50,628 nucleotides of DNA from positions 14,064 through 64,691 of the forward strand of contig JABAYY010000030.1 of assembly GCA_018608765.1 (NCBI GenBank). Reading direction: 5' to 3'. Position 1 is the first letter of the stretch. Each line of letters starts with the position of its first letter. This DNA is from Flavobacteriaceae bacterium. Its GTDB lineage: Bacteria; Bacteroidota; Bacteroidia; Flavobacteriales; Flavobacteriaceae. This document shows positions 34,192-42,916 of the stretch, piece after piece. Position numbers and translations under genes: made by a program. Under the pieces are notes generated by a model. It worked only from the letters and a program-made list of their open reading frames with translations. It was not told where the DNA came from and did no database searches.

Positions 34192-35235
34192 TTAGTGTTT
34201 AAGAGCGTACTCCAAAAGCGCTTTGTTAATACGCTTAATAAGGGTTGGGCCTTCATAAATAAACCCTGTATAAATTTGTACTAAATCAGCTCCAGCAGCA
34301 ATTTTTTCTAAAGCATCTTCTGGGGAATGAACTCCACCTACTCCAATAATTGGAAATGCTTTTTTGCTTTTTTCTGATAAATATTTAATGACTTGAGTGC
34401 TTTTTTCTTTGATGGGTTGACCGCTCACACCCCCATTCCCAATGGCTTCTAAAGTGGTAGTATCTGTTTTAAGGTTCTCTCTAGAAATAGACGTGTTTGA
34501 AGCAATAACACCATCTAATTTGGTAACAGATACCAACTCTATAATTTCGTCTAATTGAGTTTCGTTCAAGTCGGGGGCAATTTTTAAAAGAATTGGTTTA
34601 GGCTTCTCAAAAGTAGCATTTGAGTCTTGGACAGCTTTGATCAACTCCTCTAAATAATCTTTGTCATTTAGTTTTGCATGGCTGCCAACATTAGGACAAC
34701 TCACATTCAATACAAAATAATCTACATAAGGATGCAAGGCTTTAAAACATTCTAAGTAATCAGCTGTGTATCCTTCAGAAGGTGTTTGGGTGTTTTTACC
34801 TATATTTCCACCTATAATAAGTTGTTTTTTATTTTTCTTTAATTGTACAATCGCGGCTTCTAAACCTGCATTGTTAAACCCCATTCTGTTGATAATTCCT
34901 TTATCCGCTTGGAGTCTAAACAAGCGTTTTTTAGGATTGCCTTCCTGTGGTTTTGGAGTGACAGTTCCAATTTCAATAAATCCAAATCCAAAATTAGCTA
35001 GCTCGTTGTACAACACGGCATTCTTATCAAATCCGGCTGCAAGCCCAACAGGATTTTTAAACCGAAGACCAAACAATTCACGTTCCAAAATTGGGTGGTT
35101 GACTTGAAAAAGACGTCTAATTAAAAAAGGGATTCCTGGAATTTTGGACAACAATTTGATGGCGTGAAAAGTGAAATAATGAACGACTTCAGGGTCAAAT
35201 TTAAAAAGAATAGGACGAATAATCGATTTGTACAT
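34192..35235 (-). CDS. pyrD: Dihydroorotate dehydrogenase, quinone-dependent (class 2)
   Basis: 347 aa. FMN barrel motifs: [48 protein letters not shown], and [26 protein letters not shown]. The N-terminal amphipathic helix (~1-40) that docks on the membrane to reach quinone is present. Catalyses dihydroorotate to orotate in pyrimidine synthesis. It heads a three-gene unit with the LysE exporter and the 79-aa gene. Confidence 0.95.
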   Translation of the reverse strand: MYKSIIRPILFKFDPEVVHYFTFHAIKLLSKIPGIPFLIRRLFQVNHPILERELFGLRFKNPVGLAAGFDKNAVLYNELANFGFGFIEIGTVTPKPQEGNPKKRLFRLQADKGIINRMGFNNAGLEAAIVQLKKNKKQLIIGGNIGKNTQTPSEGYTADYLECFKALHPYVDYFVLNVSCPNVGSHAKLNDKDYLEELIKAVQDSNATFEKPKPILLKIAPDLNETQLDEIIELVSVTKLDGVIASNTSISRENLKTDTTTLEAIGNGGVSGQPIKEKSTQVIKYLSEKSKKAFPIIGVGGVHSPEDALEKIAAGADLVQIYTGFIYEGPTLIKRINKALLEYALKH

Positions 35236-35347
35236 GAAGCGTATTTTGAGTACAAAAATACATTAAATAGACACAATATAAAAGAAAGCAAGCGAACTCT
35301 TGTGTTTGAAGTCAGGGTTAATTATTTTTGACAAAAGACAAAACTAT

Positions 35348-36589
35348 ATGTTAGATAAAAAGCACATTTTGGATCGATTTATTGGCTATGTAAAAATTGA
35401 TACCGAGAGCGATCCTAATTCTATGTCAACACCTAGTACTGAAAAGCAGTGGGACTTGGCAAATAAATTGGCTGACGAACTAAAAACCATTGGTATGCAA
35501 GACGTTTCAATAGATGATAATGCATATATCATGGCGACTTTACCGTCCAACGTTTCTCACAAAGTGCCAACAATCGGATTTGTATCTCATTTTGATACTT
35601 CACCAGATTTTACAGCTAAAAATGTAAATCCTCAAATCATAGAAAATTATGATGGGTCTGAAATTATTCTAAACAAAAAAGAAGACATCGTATTATCCCC
35701 TGATTATTTTGAGGATTTGTTACTCTATAAAGGGCAAACCCTGATCACTACAGATGGTACTACTCTTTTGGGTGCTGACGACAAAGCTGGGATTTGTGAA
35801 ATCGTGAGTGCGATGGAATATCTTATTCTACATCCTGAAATAAAGCATGGAACCATTAAAGTTGGGTTTACACCTGACGAAGAAATTGGTCGCGGGGCGC
35901 ATAAATTTGACGTCAAAAAATTTGGAGCTGATTGGGCTTACACTATGGACGGAAGTCAGATTGGAGAACTTGAATATGAAAATTTTAATGCGGCTGGAGC
36001 CGTCATCAAAGTAAAAGGAAAAATTGTACACCCTGGTTATGCCAAAGGCAAAATGATCAATTCTATGTACTATGCTTCTAAGTTTATAGACGCACTTCCA
36101 AAAGCTGAAACTCCTGAACAAACTGAAGGTTACGAAGGGTTTTATCACTTACACAGCATGGAAGGCAAGGTCGAAGATACTGTATTACAATACATTGTAA
36201 GAGATCACGATCGCGATAAATTTGAGGGCAGAAAACAACATCTTATCAATTTGGTTGAAACTCTAAATACAAAATTTGGGAGCCCTGTTTTTGAAATCGA
36301 AATCAAAGACCAGTATTTTAATATGAAAGAAATGGTTGTGCCTGTGATGCATATTGTTGACATTGCAGAAGATGCTATGAAAGCGCTAAATATCAAACCA
36401 TTAATTAAACCTATAAGAGGAGGCACAGACGGCTCTCAATTGAGTTTTATGGGGCTTCCGTGTCCGAATATATTTGCTGGAGGTCACAACTTCCATGGCC
36501 GTTATGAATATGTACCTTTAGAGAGTATTTTGAGTGCTACGGAAGTTATTTGTAAAATAGCCGATCTAACTCAGAAACGATATTTATAA
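35348..36589 (+). CDS. pepT: Peptidase T (tripeptidase)
   Basis: 413 aa from the ATG at 35348; a TTG at 35300 is open but adds a non-conserved tail. Zinc-site motifs of M20B: SHFDTSPDF, LLGADDKAGICE, and TPDEEIGRGAHKFD, then RGGTDGSQLSFMGLPCPN with HNFHGRYE near the end. It removes the N-terminal residue from tripeptides in the cytosol. The upstream TATTTTTG at 35323-35330 fits a -7 element. A strong bidirectional terminator follows. Confidence 0.94.
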   Translation: MLDKKHILDRFIGYVKIDTESDPNSMSTPSTEKQWDLANKLADELKTIGMQDVSIDDNAYIMATLPSNVSHKVPTIGFVSHFDTSPDFTAKNVNPQIIENYDGSEIILNKKEDIVLSPDYFEDLLLYKGQTLITTDGTTLLGADDKAGICEIVSAMEYLILHPEIKHGTIKVGFTPDEEIGRGAHKFDVKKFGADWAYTMDGSQIGELEYENFNAAGAVIKVKGKIVHPGYAKGKMINSMYYASKFIDALPKAETPEQTEGYEGFYHLHSMEGKVEDTVLQYIVRDHDRDKFEGRKQHLINLVETLNTKFGSPVFEIEIKDQYFNMKEMVVPVMHIVDIAEDAMKALNIKPLIKPIRGGTDGSQLSFMGLPCPNIFAGGHNFHGRYEYVPLESILSATEVICKIADLTQKRYL

Positions 36590-36590
36590 A

Positions 36591-36620
36591 AAAAAGCCGC
36601 TAAAATTAGCGGCTTTTTTT
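36591..36620. terminator. Bidirectional terminator between pepT and yajC
   Basis: A-run, GCCGCTAA, AA, TTAGCGGC, T-run. The stem is symmetrical with A and T tracts on both sides, so it can stop transcription from pepT and from the convergent yajC operon. Confidence 0.9.
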
Positions 36621-36625
36621 AAATG

Positions 36626-36916
36626 TTATTTTTTAACTGGAGGTGCATTAAGTTTTTGACTCATTTCCATTGAGATGGCAGAACGATCAAATTTAATTTT
36701 ACCAGCCAAAGTTTCAATGACACATGAATTGTCTTTATCATTCAATTCGGCAATCTTTCCGTGCATTCCACTTTTAGTGATTACTTTATTTCCTTTTTTG
36801 AGTTCGGCTGCAAATGCTTTCTCTTTTTTGGCACGCTTCATTTGAGGTGCAATCATAAAGAAATAAACAACTACTGCCATTAAAATAAAGGGGGTGTACT
36901 GACTAAGACCTTCCAT
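36626..36916 (-). CDS. yajC: Sec translocon accessory protein YajC
   Basis: 96 aa: one membrane segment (~8-24, FILMAVVVYFFMIAPQMKR) then a small soluble domain with GNKVITKSGMHGKIAEL, the family core. It is an accessory of the SecDF complex in the inner membrane. It follows the DUF1573 lipoprotein gene by 24 bases and ends the nusB-DUF1573-yajC unit just before the terminator. Confidence 0.93.
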   Translation of the reverse strand: MEGLSQYTPFILMAVVVYFFMIAPQMKRAKKEKAFAAELKKGNKVITKSGMHGKIAELNDKDNSCVIETLAGKIKFDRSAISMEMSQKLNAPPVKK

Positions 36917-36940
36917 ATCGTATTGTTGTATTGTTGTTAA

Positions 36941-37435
36941 TTATTGTACGTTAAGTTGTTTGTTAGGAGGTGTTTTAACTGGTGCATTCGGATCTGGAAC
37001 GATAAACGCCGAAATTCTTACTTGCTCTTTACCTTTTTCGGAGTTGGTAGTCAACGTAATTGTTTTAGAAATTTTGTTGGCTCCTTTTCCGTTAAACTTT
37101 ACACTAAACTGAGACGATGCTCCTGGCATTAGTGGCTCTTTACTCCATCCTTGAGGGACTGTACATCCACACGTACTTTTGATTTCTGTAACTACTAAAG
37201 GAGATTTACCTGAGTTTGTATATGAAAACACTGTTTCAACAGGTGTACCGTTCATAATTTGACCGAAATCGTGTTCTGTTTTATCGAATGTAATGGTTGG
37301 AAAAACAATAGCTTGTGCGTCTCTTTCTGCAGCTTTTTCAACGTTTTCTTGTTTTATTTTTTCTGCTGCATTTTCTTTACAAGAGGTAAAAACAACGAAA
37401 CTAGCTACAGTTAAAGTTAAAATTAATTTTTTCAT
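36941..37435 (-). CDS. DUF1573 lipoprotein
   Basis: 164 aa. Lipobox ASFVVFTSC with lipidated Cys ~19. The domain (~45-150) shows TFDKTEHDFGQIMNGTPVE, FSYTNSGKSPLVV and the hallmark STCGCTVPQGW, an immunoglobulin-like fold with a C-G-C motif. Found throughout Bacteroidota in this neighbourhood; function unknown, possibly envelope assembly. It lies 68 bases after nusB and 24 before yajC. Confidence 0.9.
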   Translation of the reverse strand: MKKLILTLTVASFVVFTSCKENAAEKIKQENVEKAAERDAQAIVFPTITFDKTEHDFGQIMNGTPVETVFSYTNSGKSPLVVTEIKSTCGCTVPQGWSKEPLMPGASSQFSVKFNGKGANKISKTITLTTNSEKGKEQVRISAFIVPDPNAPVKTPPNKQLNVQ

Positions 37436-37503
37436 GATTGATTTTTAATGGTTAATAGTTCTATTTGTTTAAAAAAAACGAGGGTATAAATGTAATTAAA
37501 AAA

Positions 37504-38448
37504 TTACATTAATCCACGTCCTATCTTGTTTAAGGTTTTATTTTCATTATACTCCTTCACAATTTTATCTAAAACACCATTTATAAAGACATTACTTTTG
37601 GGAGTTGAATATTCTTTAGCAATTTCTATGTATTCATTTATAGAAACCTTGGTTGGAATGGATGGAAATTCATGAAATTCACAGATAGCCATTTGAAGCA
37701 AAACAAAATCAATGTCCGCTATGCGATCCTTATCCCAATTTTTAGTTTTTAAACTAATTTCCTCAGTATAGGGTTCTAAATTTTTAATAGTGTGCTTTAA
37801 TAAACTTAATCCAAACTCTTTATCCTCTTCGTCTTTGAACAACTTTGGAGTAAAATAATCTTCATAATTATTTTCTTTAGACTTGTTTAAAAGCTTTACC
37901 AGAGCTGTATTTACTACTGGCAAATCATCAATCCAAGTTAAGTTTCTATCTTCTAAATAATTATATAACTTTTCATTGGGTGCAATCACTTCTTTAAATA
38001 ATTCGACTACAAATTGACGGTCTTTATTATATGTAGAAGATTCTGCGGACATGTATTTCGAAAACCGATCGCTCTCAAGAATGGCTCTAAAGATCACCTC
38101 TACATACTCATTGTCCAACTCCCAATTATTGACTTTATGGCGTTCTAGTGCTTCTTTTAAGTATTGGTTTTCAGACAACTGAACCAATAATGCATTTTTA
38201 ACAAACTTCATGTTCGGATTTAAATCCTCAGAAGTTAAAAGGTGTTTTTGTTGAGATTTCTCTTGCTGATCTTTTGCTTTTTCATGCACTTTAACCAATA
38301 AAGATAACATTAGTAAATAAAGTTCATACATGCTATCCATACTTAAGTTGAGAAATTTTTCTTCAGAAGTCAAGTTCAGCTCCTCTGTTCTTTTGAGGGC
38401 GTAGATAACTTGCATTACTTTGGTTCGAATATGTCTTCTGTTCAGCAT
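37504..38448 (-). CDS. nusB: Transcription antitermination factor NusB, long Bacteroidota form
   Basis: 314 aa, more than twice the ~140 of E. coli NusB. The N-terminus LNRRHIRTKVMQVIYAL and the C-terminus (DFVLLQMAICEF, TKVSINEYIEIAKEYSTPKS, VFINGVLDKIVKE) are the two halves of the NusB helical fold; a long helical insertion separates them (~40-200). It binds boxA RNA with NusE in rRNA antitermination. The enlarged form is normal for this phylum. First gene of the nusB-DUF1573-yajC unit. Confidence 0.93.
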   Translation of the reverse strand: MLNRRHIRTKVMQVIYALKRTEELNLTSEEKFLNLSMDSMYELYLLMLSLLVKVHEKAKDQQEKSQQKHLLTSEDLNPNMKFVKNALLVQLSENQYLKEALERHKVNNWELDNEYVEVIFRAILESDRFSKYMSAESSTYNKDRQFVVELFKEVIAPNEKLYNYLEDRNLTWIDDLPVVNTALVKLLNKSKENNYEDYFTPKLFKDEEDKEFGLSLLKHTIKNLEPYTEEISLKTKNWDKDRIADIDFVLLQMAICEFHEFPSIPTKVSINEYIEIAKEYSTPKSNVFINGVLDKIVKEYNENKTLNKIGRGLM

Positions 38449-38575
38449 GGTATAAAGAACTTATTGGTTAAAAATCAAATAAATTGATCTACATTGGTTA
38501 TGTCTTGTGCAATACAAATAAAATCGTTCGACAAAAATAGTATTATTTTGCTTGTAAAAATCTAAAAAAATGTTT

Positions 38576-38603
38576 TTTTACGCAATGTGATTTTTGCGTA
38601 AAA
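38576..38603. promoter_or_regulatory. Perfect 10-bp inverted repeat between nusB and the ABC exporter gene
   Basis: TTTTACGCAA (38576-38585) and TTGCGTAAAA (38594-38603) are perfect complements separated by eight bases. Neither strand gives a stem followed directly by a clean T run, and the repeat ends five bases before a TATCTTTG -7 element, so it is better read as an operator than as a terminator. Confidence 0.55.
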
Positions 38604-38607
38604 CAAG

Positions 38608-38615
38608 TATCTTTG
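38608..38615 (+). promoter_or_regulatory. Probable -7 promoter element of the ABC exporter gene
   Basis: TATCTTTG fits the Bacteroidota consensus TAnnTTTG exactly and is 43 bases before the ATG at 38658. The inverted repeat just upstream would overlap the -33 region. Confidence 0.45.
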
Positions 38616-38657
38616 TGAATGAAGTAAAAGCCTTGACTTAAGGCTGTAAATGATTAG

Positions 38658-40412
38658 ATGAACGAGCTCAAGTATTTAAATAAGTATTTTTTAAAATATC
38701 GATATCGAATTATTTTAGGTATTCTCATCACCATTGGTTCCAAGGTTTTTGCTCTGTTTACTCCTCAACTTATTGGTAAATCTATTTCTTTAATTTCGGA
38801 TCAGATCACGAATCCAAGCAGCACAGAACTATTTAGGCATGAAATTAGTTTAAACATTTTGTACATATTTGGAGCAGCAGTCGCAACGGGTATATTTACT
38901 TTTTTGATGCGTCAAACTATCATAAATGTATCTCGATACGTTGAATTTGACTTAAAAAATGAAATTTACGATCATTACCAACTCCTTTCAATTGCTTTTT
39001 ATAAACGAAATCGTACTGGGGATTTAATGAGTCGAATTAGTGAAGACGTGAGTAAGGTTCGGATGTATATAGGCCCTGCACTTATGTACACAATCAACAC
39101 GTTAACCCTTTTTATAGTTGCGTTGTTTTATATGTATAACCAATCGCCTACCCTTACGCTTTATACCATACTCCCTTTACCCCTATTATCAATTTCAATA
39201 TACTTTTTAAGTAAATACATTCATAAACAAAGTACCATTGTACAAGCACATCTGTCCACACTATCTTCATCTACTCAAGAGTTTTTTAGTGGAATTTGGA
39301 TTACAAAAGCATATGCTCTAGAACCACAAACCGAAAAAACCTTTTCAGAATTAGCAAATTCTCAACGCGAAAAACGTCTGGGCTTATCAAAAATACAAGC
39401 ACTGTTTTTTCCATTAATGTTACTTCTTATTGGGACTAGTAACCTGTTGGTTATTTACATTGGTGGTAAACAATACATGAATGGACAAATTGAGGAAATT
39501 GGAGTCATTGCCGAATTTATTATTTATGTAAATATGCTTACTTGGCCAGTTGCATCAATTGGATGGGTCACATCATTAGTTCAAGAAGCTGAAGCTTCAC
39601 AAAAACGAATTAATGAATTTCTGAAAGAAACTCCTAGCATTGTTAATCCTACTAAAACAACGACTCCAATTAACGGAAGTGTAGTTTTTAAAGACGTTTA
39701 TTTTACCTATGAAGACACCAATATAGAAGCTTTAAAAGGCGTTAGTTTTGAGGTTGAAAAAGGAAAAACACTTGCTATAATTGGAAATACAGGTTCTGGA
39801 AAAACAACCATACTAGAACTAATTGGAAGGTTATATGATACTCAAAAAGGAAGTGTTGAAATTGACAGTGTTAATGTTAAGGTCTTAAATTTAAAAAATT
39901 TAAGAACAGCTATTGGATTTGTACCACAAGATCCTTTTTTGTTTTCTGACACTTTAAAAAACAATATCAAATTTGGGGAAAATAATGCTACGGATGCCGA
40001 AGTTATAGAAGCTGCTAAAAAAGCGGTGGTCCATAAAAACATAATCAATTTTAAAAATGGTTATGACACCATTTTAGGGGAACGGGGCATCACACTTTCT
40101 GGAGGTCAAAAACAACGTGTTTCTATTGCAAGAGCCTTTATCAAAAGTCCTCAAATTATTCTTTTAGACGATTGTCTTTCTGCTGTGGATACGGAAACGG
40201 AAGAGAAAATCCTGAATAATATTGAGTTGGTAACTAAAAACAAGACAACTATTATTGTGAGTCATCGAATTTCATCTGCTAAAAATGCCGATTCAATTAT
40301 TGTCCTAAATGATGGAATTATCGCGCAGCAAGGGACACATGATACGCTCATTACTGTTGAAGGTTATTACAAAGAACTTTATCAAAAACAATTGCGAGAG
40401 ACGACGCATTAA
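38658..40412 (+). CDS. ABC exporter half-transporter (membrane plus ATPase), degenerate Walker B glutamate
   Basis: 584 aa. Six membrane segments (~15-300) followed by a nucleotide-binding domain: Walker A GNTGSGKTT, Q-loop VPQDPFLF, signature LSGGQKQRVSIARAF, Walker B IILLDDCLSAVD, and switch His in SHRIS. The catalytic glutamate expected after the Walker B Asp is Asp here, as in the non-hydrolysing half of heterodimeric exporters (BmrC, TM287, LmrC type). No partner half gene is adjacent. Likely substrates are lipids or drugs; not determinable. Divergent from nusB with a palindrome in the shared control region. Confidence 0.9.
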   Translation: MNELKYLNKYFLKYRYRIILGILITIGSKVFALFTPQLIGKSISLISDQITNPSSTELFRHEISLNILYIFGAAVATGIFTFLMRQTIINVSRYVEFDLKNEIYDHYQLLSIAFYKRNRTGDLMSRISEDVSKVRMYIGPALMYTINTLTLFIVALFYMYNQSPTLTLYTILPLPLLSISIYFLSKYIHKQSTIVQAHLSTLSSSTQEFFSGIWITKAYALEPQTEKTFSELANSQREKRLGLSKIQALFFPLMLLLIGTSNLLVIYIGGKQYMNGQIEEIGVIAEFIIYVNMLTWPVASIGWVTSLVQEAEASQKRINEFLKETPSIVNPTKTTTPINGSVVFKDVYFTYEDTNIEALKGVSFEVEKGKTLAIIGNTGSGKTTILELIGRLYDTQKGSVEIDSVNVKVLNLKNLRTAIGFVPQDPFLFSDTLKNNIKFGENNATDAEVIEAAKKAVVHKNIINFKNGYDTILGERGITLSGGQKQRVSIARAFIKSPQIILLDDCLSAVDTETEEKILNNIELVTKNKTTIIVSHRISSAKNADSIIVLNDGIIAQQGTHDTLITVEGYYKELYQKQLRETTH

Positions 40413-40544
40413 TTTATTAAAATAAAAAAACGTTCATTTCTAGAAAATAAAATCAACAATTAGTTGGTGTCTTAATTTATTTTATGGACTTTTGATAGGA
40501 ATAACAACTACTAATAATAGCTCATTATCATTGACACTAAAGAT

Positions 40545-40904
40545 ATGGAACAAGAAGAAATATATTCAAAAGTTTTAAGAGCTGGAAGGCGCACCTACTT
40601 TTTTGATGTGAGGGCCACAAAAGCAGGAGACTATTATTTAACTGTGACAGAGAGTAAAAAATTCACAAATGATGATGGATCTTTTCATTACAAGAAACAT
40701 AAGATTTATTTGTACAAAGAAGACTTTACAGAGTTCAACACGATTTTAGGGGAGATGACCGATTACATTATCAACGAAAAAGGACAAGAAGTGATCAGCG
40801 AGCGTCACCAAAAAGATTACGTTAAAGAAGAATTCCCTTCAGAGGATTCAAAAGAGGAATCGTCTGCTGACAGCTTTACGGATGTTAGTTTTGATGATAT
40901 TTAG
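40545..40904 (+). CDS. DUF3276 / PUR-family nucleic-acid-binding protein
   Basis: 119 aa. The core ~1-85 (IYSKVLRAGRRTYFFDVRATKAGDYYLTVTESK ... split by loops) matches the Bacteroidota DUF3276 family, which has the PUR-alpha fold and binds single-stranded DNA or RNA. The C-terminus is very acidic and Ser-rich (~90-119), ending FDDI. Such proteins are small and abundant in Bacteroidota; the function is unclear. A terminator follows. Confidence 0.9.
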   Translation: MEQEEIYSKVLRAGRRTYFFDVRATKAGDYYLTVTESKKFTNDDGSFHYKKHKIYLYKEDFTEFNTILGEMTDYIINEKGQEVISERHQKDYVKEEFPSEDSKEESSADSFTDVSFDDI

Positions 40905-40929
40905 TCCTCAAAATATATTCTTTATTATG

Positions 40930-40954
40930 CCGTTACATTGTAGCGGTTTTTTTT
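40930..40954 (+). terminator. Terminator of the DUF3276 gene
   Basis: CCGTTAC pairs with GTAGCGG (one G-T pair) across an ATT loop, then eight T. It is 25 bases after the stop and close to the end of the convergent tRNA-binding protein gene. Confidence 0.85.
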
Positions 40955-40963
40955 GGAAAAAAC

Positions 40964-41299
40964 CTAACGAATCGGTGTTCCATTAGGCACCTGTTCTTCT
41001 GGAGTTAATAAGATGACTTTTTCAGAATCCACGGCTCCAGTAACCAGACACTCACTCATAAAATTGGCGATTTGTTTTTTTTCAAAATTGACATTAGCTA
41101 CAATTTGTTTACCTAATAAATCATCCATTGAATATAAGACAGTGATTTGTGCAGATGTTTTTTTGACCCCTAAATCTCCAAAATCAATTGTCAATTGGTA
41201 AGCAGGCTTTCGTGCTTCAGGAAAATCTTTCACTTCAATTATAGTCCCCACACGGAGGTCTATTTTAGAAAAAACTTCAAAGGTAATTGTATCGCTCAT
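40964..41299 (-). CDS. csaA: CsaA-type tRNA-binding protein
   Basis: 111 aa from the ATG at 41299; a longer frame to 41365 adds an unconserved tail. It is a single EMAPII/Myf-like OB fold: FSKIDLRVGTIIEVKDFP, SAQITVLYSMDDLLGKQIVANVNF and VPNGTPIR are family hallmarks. CsaA binds tRNA and has been described as an export-linked chaperone in Bacillus. It stands alone. Confidence 0.9.
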   Translation of the reverse strand: MSDTITFEVFSKIDLRVGTIIEVKDFPEARKPAYQLTIDFGDLGVKKTSAQITVLYSMDDLLGKQIVANVNFEKKQIANFMSECLVTGAVDSEKVILLTPEEQVPNGTPIR

Positions 41300-41397
41300 A
41301 TCAATATTTATTATCAAAGTTTGAAGATATAAATTTTTAAGGAGTTGATAGACGCAAAGGTTCAATTCTTTATATATTTGAAAAAAAACACAATCTT

Positions 41398-41958
41398 ATG
41401 TCATTAACTCCTTCCAACATGCTTCCATTAGGAACTGTAGCACCAGATTTTGAACTATGGGATTCTGTTTCTGGTTCTACAAAAACATTAAACAAACTAA
41501 AAGGATCTAAAGGTACATTGGTTTTGTTTATTTGTAATCATTGTCCGTTTGTAATTCACATTAATGAAGCCTTGGTTTCTATGGCAAATAACTTGCTTAA
41601 AAAAGGAATTGGAGTGGTTGCTATTTCTAGTAATGATGTTGAAACTTACCCTCAAGATAGCCCAGAAAAAATGCAAGTTCATGCAAAAATCACAAACTAC
41701 CCTTTTCCTTATCTATATGATGAAACACAATCCGTAGCAAAAGCTTATGACGCAGCTTGTACCCCTGATTTTTTTCTTTTTGACTCGACTTTAAAACTCG
41801 TATATAGGGGACAATTAGATGCCTCAAGACCAGGAAATGGAATTCCAATAAATGGAGTAGATTTATTATATGCCGTTCAATGTATGATTGAGAACAAAGT
41901 AAATACACATCCACAAAAACCGAGCATTGGTTGTAATATCAAATGGAAAACTTCCTGA
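41398..41958 (+). CDS. Thioredoxin-fold redoxin (CNHC active site)
   Basis: 186 aa without a signal peptide. N-terminal APDFELWDSVSG and LVLFICNHCPFVIH show a peroxiredoxin/thioredoxin-like fold with a CxxC (C-N-H-C) active site; the C-terminus has another cysteine (SIGCNIKW). This AhpC/TSA-like group is common in Bacteroidota and Proteobacteria and is of undefined redox role. The next gene starts 61 bases after its stop. Confidence 0.85.
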   Translation: MSLTPSNMLPLGTVAPDFELWDSVSGSTKTLNKLKGSKGTLVLFICNHCPFVIHINEALVSMANNLLKKGIGVVAISSNDVETYPQDSPEKMQVHAKITNYPFPYLYDETQSVAKAYDAACTPDFFLFDSTLKLVYRGQLDASRPGNGIPINGVDLLYAVQCMIENKVNTHPQKPSIGCNIKWKTS

Positions 41959-42019
41959 TTTATTTTTTTTAAAGCCAAAATCTATTACTTTTGAGTTAGA
42001 ACCCCAAATTCTAATTCTT

Positions 42020-42916
42020 ATGAAAACTACCATTCTAATGGTACTGTGTACCTTTTTTTCTTTCTCAAATTCGTATTCCCAAGAAATTAATTTTTACAAA
42101 AACGCAAAAGGTGACACCCATATTTGTGGTGAATTTCCTTTGGACTATTTAGAGCATGACAGTACGTATAGCGTATGGTTCAATAAATATTATAATGGAT
42201 TAAAACTCCCAAGTAAGCGACTGCGATTAAAGTCCAAACTAAAAAATAGTACAGTAGATATCTATCTTGGAACATGGTGTGGAGATAGTAAAAAGTGGGT
42301 TCCGCAATTTATTAAACTATGGGATGAACTCGGACTTAAAAGAAGTCAGTTGCGTTTGATTGCGCTTTACAATGACGAAGAACGCTACAAAACGTCTCCA
42401 GATGGTGAGGAGCAGGGTCAGCAAATTCACCGTGTTCCAGTATTTATTTTTAAATCAAATAATGTTGAATATGCCCGTATTGTGGAGTCTCCAAAGAACG
42501 ATTTAATCACCGATGTTGCTCAAATAGCACTAGGATTTCTTTCAAAACCAAACTATGAGGGTGCTAATTATCTTTTCAAAATTCTAGACACAGAACCTCT
42601 AGAAATGATAGAGAAAAACATGAATGAGCATTATAAGATTCTTAGAAACATAACGCATAACAGTAAAGAATTGAACACTTTGGGTTATGTTTTATTAAGA
42701 AACAAGCGTATCAAAGAAGCCAACTTCTGTTTTAAACTGAATACTTATTTATTCAAATACACCCCAAATGTGTACGATAGTTATGGAGAAATCTTGGCTT
42801 TAGAAGGCAAGCATTTAAAGGCACTTAAAATGTATAAAAAAGTATTAGCAATCGAACCTGAAAATAAAAATGCAAAAGCTCAAATCAAACACCTAGAAGC
42901 ATTGATTGGATTCTAA
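42020..42916 (+). CDS. Exported thioredoxin-like protein with C-terminal TPR
   Basis: 298 aa from the ATG at 42020; the open frame begins earlier (41927) but that part overlaps the preceding gene. Signal peptide ~1-21 (FFSFSNSYSQ-E). Thioredoxin-like part ~70-165 with YLGTWCGDSKKWVPQF: the motif is W-C-G-D-S, so only one active-site cysteine remains (CxxS). The C-terminal ~100 residues hold TPR-type helices (AKKNK, HLKALKMYKKVLAIEPENKNAKAQ). A monothiol site favours disulfide isomerisation or scaffolding over dithiol reduction. The end overlaps the convergent LysM gene by four bases. Confidence 0.8.
   Translation: MKTTILMVLCTFFSFSNSYSQEINFYKNAKGDTHICGEFPLDYLEHDSTYSVWFNKYYNGLKLPSKRLRLKSKLKNSTVDIYLGTWCGDSKKWVPQFIKLWDELGLKRSQLRLIALYNDEERYKTSPDGEEQGQQIHRVPVFIFKSNNVEYARIVESPKNDLITDVAQIALGFLSKPNYEGANYLFKILDTEPLEMIEKNMNEHYKILRNITHNSKELNTLGYVLLRNKRIKEANFCFKLNTYLFKYTPNVYDSYGEILALEGKHLKALKMYKKVLAIEPENKNAKAQIKHLEALIGF

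Noticed and set aside
41300-41365. N-terminal extension of the CsaA-type gene
   Set aside because: The family starts right before the FSKIDLRVG motif, and the ATG at 41299 fits the usual ~110-residue length.
41927-42019. Longer start for the thioredoxin-TPR protein
   Set aside because: The added part overlaps the preceding gene and would bury the signal peptide that begins at 42020.
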